NCBI RefSeq assembly: GCF_024139115.2
Contig: NC_085140.1
Span: 155,646,452 to 155,710,451 of the forward strand
From: Armigeres subalbatus
Taxonomy: Eukaryota > Arthropoda > Insecta > Diptera > Culicidae
DNA: 64,000 bases
Reading direction: 5' to 3'
Part shown: in pieces, positions 42,837 through 54,075 of the stretch
Numbering within the stretch: the first letter of the stretch is position 1
How the letters are laid out: each line of letters begins with the position of its first letter
Notes under the pieces: generated by a model
What the model was told of the DNA's origin: nothing
Database searches by the model: none
The model's input: the letters and a program-made list of their open reading frames with translations, nothing else
Position numbers and translations under genes: made by a program

Positions 42837-42925
42837 TCACTTGTCATAAGACGAGTTTTACAATTGTACAAACTCGTCTTATGACAAGTGAAGACATTCC
42901 AAAGCTCAAAATAATTTTCTTATCA
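42837..42925. mobile_element. FB-1 foldback, minimal copy, unit A
   Basis: TCACTTGTCATAAGACGAG and its reverse complement lie almost head to head (centre TTTACAATTGTACAAA), followed by the family tail ending CTTATCA. CTATTATGT occurs at 42828-42836 and 42926-42934, a perfect 9-bp target duplication. This is the shortest form of the family and shows which parts are retained: terminal arms and the tail. The family tail lacks CACTAAAAA here, present in B and C. Confidence 0.88.
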
Positions 42926-43388
42926 CTATTATGTGTTTTAACCTTAACTGTGTCGGAGTTCCCAGTTACACTGCGACGCTTTTACACGGTTAGATTTCAT
43001 CAATTTCTCGATTCAACTATACACAACTTTTTAAATACATGATTTTGCTTTACCGCGTAGAAAGCGACCCAAGGGTTCGTATTATTTTTGACAATGGTAA
43101 TGCAATTATCAGTAGTTGTTCTGAAGGTTGTGAAATGTAACCATTGTATGTTCTCTATTATATCACCCAAAGGAGGGCTATATGAAAATGAATGAGCTAT
43201 ATGAAACTCTTTTGAATACTATATTGGTCACTATAACTTCATTGCTTATATATGCTAAGGTAAGCCGATTTATTACACAAACAAAATCGGTAGGTATTAC
43301 AAAAATTATATTTTCCAACATACTTTCCCTAGTTTTTTATGATAACAGTTAATGCGATAATAACTACTAAGTGGAGTTAAGTACGAAA

Positions 43389-43520
43389 CACTGCAGGCGA
43401 CCTTTCTATTGAAGTCGGAGCATACGTATACGTATCTGAAAAGTTACAATAAAGAGGTGGAAAGAAATAGGATGGTACTAACTTTTCTCATAACAAGGAA
43501 AATAAAACGATCAACTTCTA
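43389..43520 (+). mobile_element. Diverged single-arm relative of FB-1, unit A
   Basis: CACTGCAGGCGACC, GAAGTCGG, TACGTATCTG, AGAGGTGGAA, AATAGGATGGTA and CTTTTCTCATAACAAGG align in order with the FB-1 right arm (CACTGAAGACGGCC, GAGGTCG, TACGTATCTG, AAGTGGTGGAA, AATGGGATGGTA). It is an old copy. Also present at 47336-47467 and 51280-51411. Confidence 0.6.
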
Positions 43521-43594
43521 AAAACTACGAAGTCAAACGATATCAAACACTTTTCATACTTTTTCCATATTATTTTGTTCGATTATAATAATTA

Positions 43595-43863
43595 TCTTCT
43601 ATCTATATAATAAAAATGAAATGGTCTGTGTTCGTATCCGCATAAATTGAGAACGGCTGGATGGATTTTCTTCATACATTCAACAGATATGTTTGTTATC
43701 GTTTCCGATGGGTTTATATGGTATTTCATCATGCAAAAATTACCCGTAAAGCTGAGAAAATCGTGAAAAACTAAAATAAAGATTCGTATGGAAAAATCGA
43801 GTGGGCAGTTCACAACCCACATTTTAGCCTACTATGCAGGACAACGTCTGCCGGGTCGACTAG
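43595..43863 (+). mobile_element. Non-autonomous Helitron, unit A
   Basis: The element starts TCTTCTATCTATATAATAAA after an A and ends GTCTGCCGGGTCGACTAG before a T. Insertion between A and T, a TC start, a CTRR end (CTAG) and a GC-rich hairpin-like stretch (GACAACGTCTGCCGGGTC) just before it are Helitron marks. At 269 bp it has no Rep/helicase. Compared with the copies in units B and C it differs at many more positions than neighbouring DNA. Confidence 0.85.
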
Positions 43864-44003
43864 TTAAAAATAAATTTTGAGTACGAAGGAAGTTATTGGT
43901 TCACTCATGGTGTGCGCTATAATACATTGAACTACACTTGAAGCTGTTGTTCTTTTCTGCACTTCCGTCTGCTGTCGATGTCAAAATAACAAACTTGGCA
44001 TTA

Positions 44004-44505
44004 GGGTAAAAGACCCAATAGTGGAGGAACTAAGCACGTTCCACCACTATTTCTTGCTTTCCATTAAGTCTATAATTCATTGCACTTACCTCAAGAGTGT
44101 ATAAAAAGGATCGTTGAACATATTTTATCCGAAAAGTGTTGTAATTGCAGCAGAACCCATTATTGCCACCTAAAATAGTACCTCCAATTATTGGTGCAGT
44201 GTTCCAATAGTTGCGTTATTTTTTAATTCGTGTTCCTATAGTTGCGAACCCCATTGTTTTCATATGGGACTCGCAACTATGGGAACACTACCGCAACTAT
44301 TGGTGCAAAGACGAGAAAAAGATAAGGTATTTTAGTGATACTTTACCGATTTTGAGGGGAATCCAAACCTGTTTCCTTTTATTTTGTCTTCTGACTTGTC
44401 AACAAATTGATGGACTACATGGGTTACTGCGTTCAATTCGTAGATTTTGTAAAAACAATACTACCGCAACTATAGGAACACCCACGACTATTGGATCTTT
44501 CACCC
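44004..44505. mobile_element. 502-bp TA-flanked MITE with CCAATAGT motifs, unit A
   Basis: Ends GGGTAAAAGACCCAATAGT and, reverse-complemented, GGGTGAAAGATCCAATAGT; TA lies directly outside both (44002-44003, 44506-44507). Interior contains many copies of CAACTAT(T/A)GG and GTTCC(T/A)ATAGT on both strands. Tc1/mariner-type by the TA duplication. The frame 44211-44543 crosses the right end of the element and is not a gene. Confidence 0.85.
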
Positions 44506-44544
44506 TAATTGTTTTTAGAAGCGATTTGAAAGGAGGAGCATAGT

Positions 44545-44725
44545 GCTGATTACTAAGGGTATGCGATAAGAATTTTTTTCCTAACGAAACGAAACGAAAC
44601 GAAATTTAAAATGTGTATGTTTATTCGAAACAAAACGAAACGAAATATAAATTATTTCCGCTACTTCGAAAAGATTCGAAATCAAGGTCCATTTTATTCG
44701 AAATTTTACGAAACGAAACGAAATT
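44545..44725. repeat. CGAAAC-rich block at the A/B junction
   Basis: ACGAAACGAAACGAAA runs occur at the start and end of the block, with further CGAAA words between. The same block ends units B (48493-48672) and C (52440-52620). A similar sequence in reverse is at 62985-63105. It probably is the end of a DNA element, used here as a duplication breakpoint. Confidence 0.75.
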
Positions 44726-45708
44726 GGTGCGGCACTGGCTAGAGCGCTGCACTGGGTCATTACCAAGATTTGGGAGGAGGAAGTTTTGCCGCAGGAGTGG
44801 ATGGAAGGTGTCGTATGTCCCATCTACAAAAAAAAGCGATAAGCTGGATTGTAGCAACTACCGCGCAATCACATTGCTGAATATATGCGCAATCACATTG
44901 CCGCATATGATACAATCGATCGAGACCAGCTATGGCCGCTAATGCACGAACACGGATTTCCGGATAAACTGACACGATTGATCAAAGCGACGATGGATCG
45001 GGTGATGTGCGTAGTTCGAGTTTCAGGAGCATTCTCGAGTCCCTTCGAAACGCGCAGAGGGTTACGGCAAGGTGATGGTCTTTCGGGTCTGCTATTCAAC
45101 ATCGCTTTGGAAGGGGTAATACGAAGAGCAGGGATTAACACGACTTGTACAATTTTCAATAAGTCCGTCCAGCTATTTGGCTTCATCGACGACATAGATA
45201 TTATGGCACGTAACTTTGAGAAGTTGGAGGAAGCCTACATCAGACTGAAGAGGAAAGCCAAGCGGGTCGGACTAGTCATTAACACGTCGAAGACAAAGTA
45301 CATGATAGGAAGAAGTTCAAGAGAAGACAATGTGAGCCACCCACCGCGAGTTTGCATCGGTGGTGACGAAATCGAAGTGGTAGAAGAATTTGTGTACTTG
45401 GGCTCACTGGTGACTGCCGAAAATGATACCAGCAGCGAAATTCGGAGGCGCATAGTGGCTGGAAATCGTACGTACTTTGGACTCCGCAAAACGCTCCGAT
45501 CGAATAGAGTTCGCCGCCGTACCAAACTGACAATCTACAAAACGCTCATTAGACCTGTAGTCCTCTACGGACACGATACCTGGACGATGCTCGTGGAGGA
45601 CCAACGCACTTGGAGTTTTCGAAAGGAAAGTGCTGCGTACCATCTATGGTGGGGTGCAGATGGCGGACGGTACGTGGAGGAGGCGAATGAACCACGAGTT
45701 GCATCATA
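44726..45708 (+). pseudogene. RTE RT fragment, unit B
   Basis: RTE sequence from the LARALHWVITKIWEEEVLPQE codons to NEPRVAS, with the filler deletion at 44881-44900 and the same FIDD catalytic variant as unit A. The 274-residue frame 44885-45709 starts at an ATG inside the filler. It has the catalytic Asp pair but lacks the first RT motifs and is not a functional enzyme. Confidence 0.9.
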
Positions 45709-45930
45709 GCTGGGTTGATACTGATACTGGAAACATCATGGTAGTCGTGGTTGATTCGGAGACCATGTAACTCAGACACCAGGATAATTTGAAGATCCTA
45801 GAACATCATGGTCTATTATCATGATTGTCATACATTTTTCATGTAGAGTTCACAATCATATTAACAAGTTCACCGAAGACAACATACAACATGCAAAAAA
45901 ATTTCTATAATTTCATACACCCTGTAATAA

Positions 45931-46165
45931 AAGGTAGTGCCATCAAGCACCAGACTCTACATTTCAACTGGAACTAGGCCTGCTTTCCAACTTAGTATTC
46001 TATTAGCTTTTCAATGCAATGATGGGACAAGTATGTACATATCTTGTGTTGCAAGTAAAATGGATACATTATGTCCAGGGGCAGAGACTCAAGAATGTTT
46101 CCCAGCCGAAATCATCCTAGACTGGACCGAGAATTGAACTCACCATCTTCGGATTGGCAATTTAG
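45931..46165 (-). mobile_element. Feilai-like SINE, unit B
   Basis: Nearly identical to the unit A SINE, so it arose by the tandem duplication and not by a separate insertion. Confidence 0.7.
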
Positions 46166-46774
46166 TTACATCGATTTTCTGCACGAATGAATCCACGGTA
46201 ATTTTTTTGCGAATAAAGTATTCTTGTGAAACACGGTAGTGCTACAAATCTCTGAACGTCAACCACATTATTACAGCAGTGTTCAATAAACTCTCAGGAA
46301 AATGAAACACAATCGAGAATCCATAAGAACGAACTGAAACGATGCCAATTTAAAGAACGTCTAGAAATCAATAGCATATATCCATTGGGTTAAAGCAACA
46401 AACAGTGTTTTAAGGGATAGAAAGCAGCAGCAACGATTTCAGCGATACTTTCTATTCGTGCCATGTCGCAGGTCCACAGTCGAGACTCTACAGGTACTCA
46501 ATTAGGTGCCGTTCTGTTTTTCTCCTACGGTTGTGGGTGGGATTTTCGGTAAAACCACTGAAGTGGAAAATTTAGATTGTTCTGTTGCGATTGCATATCC
46601 CATATCTAAATCGAAGGTGGTTGGGATTTATTGCGAAATGGTATTGAAACGGGATAGATATAACAATTAAATGGCGGTTTTTCTTCAGTGCAGTTTGGCT
46701 TCTAATGAAGATACGCTAATCAGTTTTTCGTTATTTTTTCGCTTCTACTTATTCTGATTTTGGTACTATTATGT

Positions 46775-46870
46775 TCACTTGTCATAAGACGAGTTTTTTA
46801 CAATTGTATAAACTCGTCTTATGACAAGTGAAGACATTCCACTAAAAAGCTCAAAATAATTTTCTTATCA
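46775..46870. mobile_element. FB-1 foldback, minimal copy, unit B
   Basis: Same as 42837-42925 but with the full tail (CACTAAAAAGCTC). CTATTATGT at 46766-46774 and CAATTATGT at 46871-46879 are the target duplication with one change. Confidence 0.88.
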
Positions 46871-47541
46871 CAATTATGTGTTTTTAACCTTAACTGTGTC
46901 GGAGTTCCCAGTTACACTGCGACGCTTTTACACGGTTAGATTTCATCAATTTCTCGATTCAACTATACACAACTTTTTAAATACATGATTTTGCTTTACC
47001 GCGTAGAAAGCGACCCAAGGGTTCGTATTATTTTTGACAATGGTAATGCAATTATCAGTAGTTTGTTCGAAGGTTGTGAAATGTAACCATTGTATGTTCT
47101 CTATTATATCACCCAAAGGAGGGCTATATGAAAATGAATGAGCTATATGAAACTCTTTTAAATACTATATTGGTCACTATAACTTCATTGCTTATATATA
47201 TGCTAAGGTAAGCTGATTTATTACACTAACAAAATCGGTAGGTATTACAAAATTATATTTTCCAACATACTTTCCCTAGTTTTTTATGATAACAGTTAAT
47301 GCGATAATAACTACTAAGTGGAGTTAAGTACGAAACACTGCAGGCGACCTTTCTATTGAAGTCGGAGCATACGTATACGTATCTGAAAAGTTACAATAAA
47401 GAGGTGGAAAGAAATAGGATGGTACTAACTTTTCTCATAACAAGGAAAATAAAACGATCAACTTCTAAAAACTACGAAGTCAAACGATATCAAACACTTT
47501 TCATACTTTTTCCATATTATTTTGTTCGATTATAATAATTA

Positions 47542-47810
47542 TCTTCTATCTATATAATAAAAATGAAATGGTCTGTGTTCGTATCCGCATAACTCGAAAA
47601 CGGCTGGATGGATTTTCTTCATACCTTCAACAGATATGTTCGTTATCGTTTCCGAAGGGGTTATATGATATTTCCTCATGTAAAAATTACGAGTAGGGTT
47701 GAGAAAACCGTGAAAAACTAAAATAAAGATTCGTATGGAAAAATCGAGTGGGCAGTTCACAACCCACATTTTAGCCTACTATGCAGGACAACGTCTGCCG
47801 GGTCGACTAG
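47542..47810 (+). mobile_element. Non-autonomous Helitron, unit B
   Basis: Same ends as the unit A copy (TCTTCTATC... to ...GACTAG, A and T flanks). The interior is closer to unit C than to unit A, for example AACTCGAAAACGG instead of AATTGAGAACGG. Confidence 0.85.
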
Positions 47811-47950
47811 TTAAAAATAAATTTTGAGTACGAAGGAAGTTATTGGTTCACTCATGGTGTGCGCTATAATACATTGAACTACACTTGAAGCTGTTGTTCT
47901 TTTCTGCACTTCCGTCTGCTGTCGATGTCAAAATAACAAACTTGGCATTA

Positions 47951-48452
47951 GGGTAAAAGACCCAATAGTGGAGGAACTAAGCACGTTCCACCACTAATGC
48001 TTGCATTCCATTAAATATATAATTCATTGCACTTACCTCAAGAGTGTATAAAAAGGATCGTTAAACATATTTTATCCGAAAAGTGTTGTAATTGCAGCAG
48101 AACCCATTATTGCCTTCTAAAATAGTACCTCCAATTATTGGTGCAGTGTTCCAATAGTTGCGTTATTTTTTAATTCGTGTTCCTATAGTTGCGAATCCCA
48201 TTGTTTTCATATGGGACTCGCAACTATGGGAACACTACCGCAACTATTGGTGCAAAGACGAGAAAAAGATAAGGTATTTTAGTGATACTTTACCGATTTT
48301 GAGGGGAATCCAAACCTGTTTCCTTTTATTTTGTCTTCTGGCTTGTCAACAAATTGATGGACTACATGGGTTACTGCGTTCAATTCGTAGATTTTGTAAA
48401 AACAACACTACCGCAACTATAGGAACACCCACGACTATTGGATCTTTCACCC
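47951..48452. mobile_element. 502-bp TA-flanked MITE, unit B
   Basis: Near-identical to 44004-44505, with TA at 47949-47950 and 48453-48454. Confidence 0.85.
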
Positions 48453-48672
48453 TAATTGTTTTTAGAAGCGATTTGAAAGGAGGAGCATAGTGCTGATTAC
48501 TAAGGGTATGCGATAAGACATTTTTTCCTAACGAAACGAAATGAAACGAAATTTAAAATGTGTATGTTTATTAGAAACAAAACGAAACGAAATATAAATT
48601 ATTTCCGCAACTTCGAAACGATACGAAATCAAGGTTCATTTAATTCGAAATTTTACGAAACGAAACGAAATT

Positions 48673-49651
48673 GGTGCGGCACTGGCTAGAGCGCTGCACT
48701 GGGTCATTACCAAGATTTGGGAGGAGGAAGTTTTGCCGCAGGAGTGGATGGAAGGTGTCGTGTCCCATCTACAAAAAAGCGATAAGCTGGATTGTAGCAA
48801 CTACCGCGCAATCACATTGCTGAATATATGCGCAATCACATTGCCGCATATGATACAATCGATCGAGACCAGCTATGGCCGCTAATGCACGAACACGGAT
48901 TTCCGGATAAACTGACACGATTGATCAAAGCGACGATGGATCGGGTGATGTGCGTAGTTCGAGTTTCAGGAGCATTCTCGAGTCCCTTCGAAACGCGCAG
49001 AGGGTTACGGCAAGGTGATGGTCTTTCGGGTCTGCTATTCAACATCGCTTTGGAAGGGGTAATACGAAGAGCAGGGATTAACACGACTTGTACAATTTTC
49101 AATAAGTCCGTCCAGCTATTTGGCTTCATCGACGACATAGATATTATGGCACGTAACTTTGAGAAGTTGGAGGAAGCCTACATCAGACTGAAGAGGAAAG
49201 CCAAGCGGGTCGGACTAGTCATTAACACGTCGAAGACAAAGTACATGATAGGAAGAAGTTCAAGAGAAGACAATGTGAGCCACCCACCGCGAGTTTGCAT
49301 CGGTGGTGACGAAATCGAAGTGGTAGAAGAATTTGTGTACTTGGGCTCACTGGTGACTGCCGAAAATGATACCAGCAGCGAAATTCGGAGGCGCATAGTG
49401 GCTGGAAATCGTACGTACTTTGGACTCCGCAAAACGCTCCGATCGAATAGAGTTCGCCGCCGTACCAAACTGACAATCTACAAAACGCTCATTAGACCTG
49501 TAGTCCTCTACGGACACGATACCTGGACGATGCTCGTGGAGGACCAACGCACTTGGAGTTTTCGAAAGGAAAGTGCTGCGTACCATCTATGGTGGGGTGC
49601 AGATGGCGGACGGTACGTGGAGGAGGCGAATGAACCACGAGTTGCATCATA
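48673..49651 (+). pseudogene. RTE RT fragment, unit C
   Basis: Nearly identical to the unit B fragment, including the filler. Upstream, two bases of GTGTGTCCC are missing (GTCGTGTCCC) and the A-run is shorter. The long frame 48828-49652 is identical in protein to unit B. Confidence 0.9.
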
Positions 49652-49873
49652 GCTGGGTTGATACTGATACTGGAAACATCATGGTAGTCGTGGTTGATTC
49701 GGAGACCATGTAACTCAGACACCAGGATAATTTGAAGATCCTAGAACATCATGGTCTATTATCATGATTGTCATACATTTTTCATGTAGAGTTCACAATC
49801 ATATTAACAAGTTCACCGAAGACAACATACAACATGCAAAAAAATTTCTATAATTTCATACACCCTGTAATAA

Positions 49874-50108
49874 AAGGTAGTGCCATCAAGCACCAGACTC
49901 TACATTTCAACTGGAACTAGGCCTGCTTTCCAACTTAGTATTCTATTAGCTTTTCAATGCAATGATGGGACAAGTATGTACATATCTTGTGTTGCAAGTA
50001 AAATGGATACATTATGTCCAGGGGCAGAGACTCAAGAATGTTTCCCAGCCGAAATCATCCTAGACTGGACCGAGAATTGAACTCACCATCTTCGGATTGG
50101 CAATTTAG
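49874..50108 (-). mobile_element. Feilai-like SINE, unit C
   Basis: Third duplicate of the unit A SINE with almost no changes. Confidence 0.7.
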
Positions 50109-50720
50109 TTACATCGATTTTCTGCACGAATGAATCCACGGTAATTTTTTTTTTGCGAATAAAGTATTCTTGTGAAACACGGTAGTGCTACAAATCTCTG
50201 AACGTCAACCACATTATTACAGCAGTGTTCAATAAACTCTCAGGAAAATGAAACACAATCGAGAATCCATAAGAACGAACTGAAACGATGCCAATTTAAA
50301 GAACGTCTAGAAATCAATAGCATATATCCATTGGGTTAAAGCAACAAACAGTGTTTTAAGGGATAGAAAGCAGCAGCAACGATTTCAGCGATACTTTCTA
50401 TTCGTGCCATGTCGCAGGTCCACAGTCGAGACTCTACAGGTACTCAATTAGGTGCCGTTCTGTTTTTCTCCTACGGTTGTGGGTGGGATTTTCGGTAAAA
50501 CCACTGAAGTGGAAAATTTAGATTGTTCTGTTGCGATTGCATATCCCATATCTAAATCGAAGGTGGTTGGGATTTATTGCGAAATGGTATTGAAACGGGA
50601 TAGATATAACAATTAAATGGCGGTTTTTCTTCAGTGCAGTTTGGCTTCTAATGAAGATACGCTAATCAGTTTTTCGTTATTTTTTCGCTTCTACTTATTC
50701 TGATTTTGGTACTATTATGT

Positions 50721-50815
50721 TCACTTGTCATAAGACGAGTTTATACAATTGTATAAACTCGTCTTATGACAAGTGAAGACATTCCACTAAAAAGCTCAAA
50801 ATAATTTTCTTATCA
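50721..50815. mobile_element. FB-1 foldback, minimal copy, unit C
   Basis: Cleanest version: TCACTTGTCATAAGACGAG pairs with its complement around TTATACAATTGTATAA, and the tail ends CTTATCA. CTATTATGT at 50712-50720 and 50816-50824 is a perfect 9-bp duplication. Confidence 0.9.
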
Positions 50816-51485
50816 CTATTATGTGTTTTAACCTTAACTGTGTCGGAGTTCCCAGTTACACTGCGACGCTTTTACACGGTTAGATTTCATCAATTTCTCG
50901 ATTCAACTATACACAACTTTTTAAATACATGATTTTGCTTTACATGCGTAGAAAGCGACCCAAGGGTTCGTATTATTTTTGACAATGGTAATGCAATTAT
51001 CAGTAGTTTGTTCGAAGGTTGTGAAATGTAACCATTGTATGTTCTCTATTATATCACCCAAAGGAGGGCTATATGAAAATGAATGAGCTATATGAAACTC
51101 TTTTAAATACTATATTGGTCACTATAACTTCATTGCTTATATATGCTAAGGTAAGCCGATTTATTACACTAACAAAATCGGTAGGTATTACAAAAATTAT
51201 ATTTTCCAACATACTTTCCCTAGTTTTTTATGATAACAGTTAATGCGATAATAACTACTAAGTGGAGTTAAGTACGAAACACTGCAGGCGACCTTTCTAT
51301 TGAAGTCGGAGCATACGTATACGTATCTGAAAAGTTACAATAAAGAGGTGGAAAGAAATAGGATGGTACTAACTTTTCTCATAACAAGGAAAATAAAACG
51401 ATCAACTTCTAAAAACTACGAAGTCAAACGATATCAAACACTTTTCATACTTTTTCCATATTATTTTGTTCGATTATAATAATTA

Positions 51486-51754
51486 TCTTCTATCTATATA
51501 ATAAAAATGAAATGGTCTGTGTTCGTATCCGCATAACTCGAAAACGGCTGGATGGATTTTCTTCATTTCTTCAGCAGATATGTTCATTATCGTTTCCGAC
51601 GGGTTTATATGATATTTCCTCATGTAAAAATTACGAGTAGGGTTGAGAAAAACGTGAAAAACTAAAATAAAGATTCGTATGGAAAAATCGCATAGGCAGT
51701 TCACAACCCGCATTTTCGCCTACTATGCAGGACAACGTCTGCCGGGTCAACTAG
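51486..51754 (+). mobile_element. Non-autonomous Helitron, unit C
   Basis: Same family with the end GGGTCAACTAG. Contains its own changes (CATTTCTTCAGCAG, CATAGGCAGTTC). Confidence 0.85.
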
Positions 51755-51894
51755 TTATAAATAAATTTTGAGTACGAAGGAAGTTATTGGTTCACTCATG
51801 GTGTGCGCTATAATACATTGAACTACACTTGAAGCTGTTGTTCTTTTCTGCACTTCCGTCTGCTGTCGATGTCAAAATAACAAACTTGGCATTA

Positions 51895-52393
51895 GGGTAA
51901 AAGACCCAATAGTGGAGGAACTAAGCACGTTCCACCACTATTTCTTGCTTTCCATTAAGTCTATAATTCATTGCACTTACCTCAAGAGTGTATAAAAGGA
52001 TCGTTGAACATATTTTATCCGAAAAGTGTTATAATTGCAGCAGAAACCATTATTGCCACCTAAAATAGTACCTCCAATTAGTGATGCAATGTTCCAATAG
52101 TTGCGTTATTTTAATTCGTGTTCCTATAGTCGCGAATCCGATTGTTTTCATATGAAACTCGCAGCTATGGGAACACTTCCGCAACTATTGGTGCAAAGCG
52201 GAGAAAAAGATAAGGCATTTTATTGATACTTTACCTATTTTGAGGGAAATCCAAACCTGTTTCCTTTTATTTTGTCTTCTGACATGTCAACAAATGGATG
52301 GACTACATGGGTTACTGCGTTCAATTCGTAGATTTTGTAAAAACAACACTACCGCAACTATAGGAACACCCACGACTATTGGATCTTTCACCC
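51895..52393. mobile_element. TA-flanked MITE, unit C, more diverged
   Basis: Same ends as in A and B, but the interior has clearly more changes (for example AGTCGCGAATCCG, TATGAAACTCGCAGC). TA lies at 51893-51894 and 52394-52395. Confidence 0.85.
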
Positions 52394-52639
52394 TAATTGT
52401 TTTAGAAGCGATTTGAAAGGAGGAGCATAGTGCTGATTACTAAGGGTATGCGATAAGACATTTTTTCCTAACGAAACGAAACGAAACGAAATTTAAAATG
52501 TGTATGTTTATTCGAAACGAAACGAAACGAAATATAAATTATTTCCGCAACTTCGAAACGATACGAAATCAAGGTCCATTTAATTCGAAATTTTACGAAA
52601 CGAAACGAAATTTTAATTTTTTTCCGCGGAATTTTTATT

Positions 52640-53366
52640 TTTATTTTTAATTAATTTCACATTTTACAAAATTGGTTCACACGCAACCGAGATATATATC
52701 TCCAAAATTGACCATTTTGTATGAAAAACTGCAAGTGGGCTTCTGTAGTAACAAAATAAGCAGTCTGAGATAAATCGCCACTTCCCCGTTTACAATTGGC
52801 AAAAAGGCAATACCCCAGCATTAGTGCCGTTCCAAATTTCTCTTTATTATCATATTTAGGATGTGATTCCTTCTTTAGAAGTAGACATTTTGCCTAGACT
52901 TATAGATATAATGTCTTCAATGAAAGCAAAAACCTGTCTAGTTAAAGTGATATTATCCAATTATAGATATGATTTAATTTTTGAAATGAAGTCTGCGTCT
53001 GGAATAGGGCAAAGAAATATGATATCCATTCGTAAACAGTTTGTTTGGTATTAGACAAACATGAAAGTATTTTTTTTTTATAAATCTTTCTGAATATTGT
53101 CTAATACGTTAAATAGTCCCTTTTATGAACACAACAAGTAATTTTGAAACTACAACGACGTGTAAATTTGCAGCTTACCGCATCAAACGAATTAACATTC
53201 GATATTCAATTAAATTTGACTGAATTTTACAAGCAAGCACAGTTTAAATTTATTTCGATTTAAGAATAGTGAGATCGAGTGAATGTTACGTTTATTTGCA
53301 TGCTCCAAATATGTGCATGAAAATACTTTTTAATATCACAACATATTTTTATTCGTGAAAATTAAT
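52640..53366. other. Right flank of the tandem array, no gene
   Basis: AT-rich DNA; the 63-residue frame at 52863-53054 has no known motif. Confidence 0.5.
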
Positions 53367-53368
53367 TA

Positions 53369-53623
53369 CAGTATACCCCCGCTGATGCGACAAATATATG
53401 GCCGGACTAACGAGGTTTCTGTCGTCAATCCGACTGCCAAATCCGTACAAATCCGTACCAGGTACAAATGAACCAAAACAAAATCACAGCACAAATTAGA
53501 AAACTGACAGCATAATGCGTTTAAATGGGTGTTGATTCTTTTTAATCCGGGAAATTCCGAGTTAGCGAGATCCGGACTAACGAGTCGTCGGATTAGCGAG
53601 GTCCGGATAAGCGGGGGATACTG
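53369..53623. mobile_element. pogo/Tigger-like MITE
   Basis: Ends CAGTATACCCCCGCTGATGC and, reverse-complemented, CAGTATCCCCCGCTTATCCG, with TA outside both (53367-53368, 53624-53625). CAGTA starts, C-run and CGGA/GCGAGxTCCGG motifs inside are usual for pogo/Tigger-type elements of the Tc1/mariner superfamily. At 255 bp it has no transposase. Confidence 0.85.
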
Positions 53624-53665
53624 TATACAGAAAATCCTTTCATTAGTAAATAATTCCAAATCCAC

Positions 53666-53698
53666 GTTAGCATTAGCATTAGCATTAGCATTAGCATT
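53666..53698. repeat. Hexanucleotide microsatellite (TAGCAT)n
   Basis: Five to six units of TTAGCA in a row. Confidence 0.95.
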
Positions 53699-53714
53699 GT
53701 TACGGTGTAATTCG

Positions 53715-54075
53715 TAGATTGGACACTAGTGATACTCATGTTTTACTTTTGAGATCCTTATCTAGAATGCTATCAAAAATCAAGAAGGGGAGTGGTCCTT
53801 GATTCCAGTCTTAAACAAAAATAACAAAAGCATGAGGATTACTACTCCTGGCCACGCCCATCTTCACCGTAACTAGGGAGAGGAAGGAAGTGTTGATGTA
53901 GTACTTACTTAACGAGAGGCCACCGACTTAGCGACACCCTCATAACTACCACGGAGTTGGATAATGAGGAAGGTATTCGTAAGGTCAGGATTTGCCTGTA
54001 GCTGGCAATGTAACCGTGGTAGATCTTACCCCGTAACACACCACGTAAAGGTGTCTACCCAGCATTACGGGTAGT
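53715..54075. repeat. Unclassified interspersed repeat
   Basis: GC-richer block with CTCCTGGCCACGCCCATC, GAGAGGAAGGAAGTGTTG and CACCACGTAAAGGTGTC. The part from CATGAGG to GGAAGTG has a diverged relative in opposite orientation near 58420-58470 (CCTTCCGTGATTGTAAGG, CGTGGCCAGG). I recall this as a frequent mosquito repeat without knowing its class. Confidence 0.5.

Larger units (their letters stand above)
40618..44725. repeat. Tandem duplication unit A
   Basis: The unit runs from GGTGCGGCACTGGCTAG in the RTE RT to the ACGAAACGAAACGAAATT block. Order of contents: RTE 3' part, 220 bp of unassigned DNA, SINE, unassigned DNA, FB-1 foldback, FB-1-like diverged arm, Helitron, 502-bp MITE, CGAAAC block. 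Length 4108 bp. It is followed directly by unit B. Confidence 0.95.
44726..48672. repeat. Tandem duplication unit B
   Basis: Same order as unit A, 3947 bp. The RTE part lacks the equivalent of 40773-40960 and has instead a 20-bp filler (44881-44900). Outside this and the Helitron, differences from A are few (single bases and A- or T-run length changes). Confidence 0.95.
48673..52619. repeat. Tandem duplication unit C
   Basis: Same order, about 3947 bp, including the same 20-bp filler as unit B. Its distal part from about 51530 is more diverged from A and B than the rest. After the CGAAAC block it continues into TTTTAATTTTTTTCCGCGG, which is probably the original right flank of the locus. Confidence 0.95.

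Noticed and set aside
43822..43840. tRNA gene or other structural RNA in the tandem units
   Set aside because: The only pol III-like boxes belong to the SINE; no cloverleaf was found.
44211..44543. 110-residue frame shared by units A and B
   Set aside because: It runs across the inverted-repeat end of a MITE and is broken in unit C; conservation comes from the recent duplication.
40618..52619. Tandem units as a pure assembly error
   Set aside because: Units differ by a 188-bp deletion with filler, by indels and by localised substitutions, which assembly duplication would not create; it still needs long-read proof.
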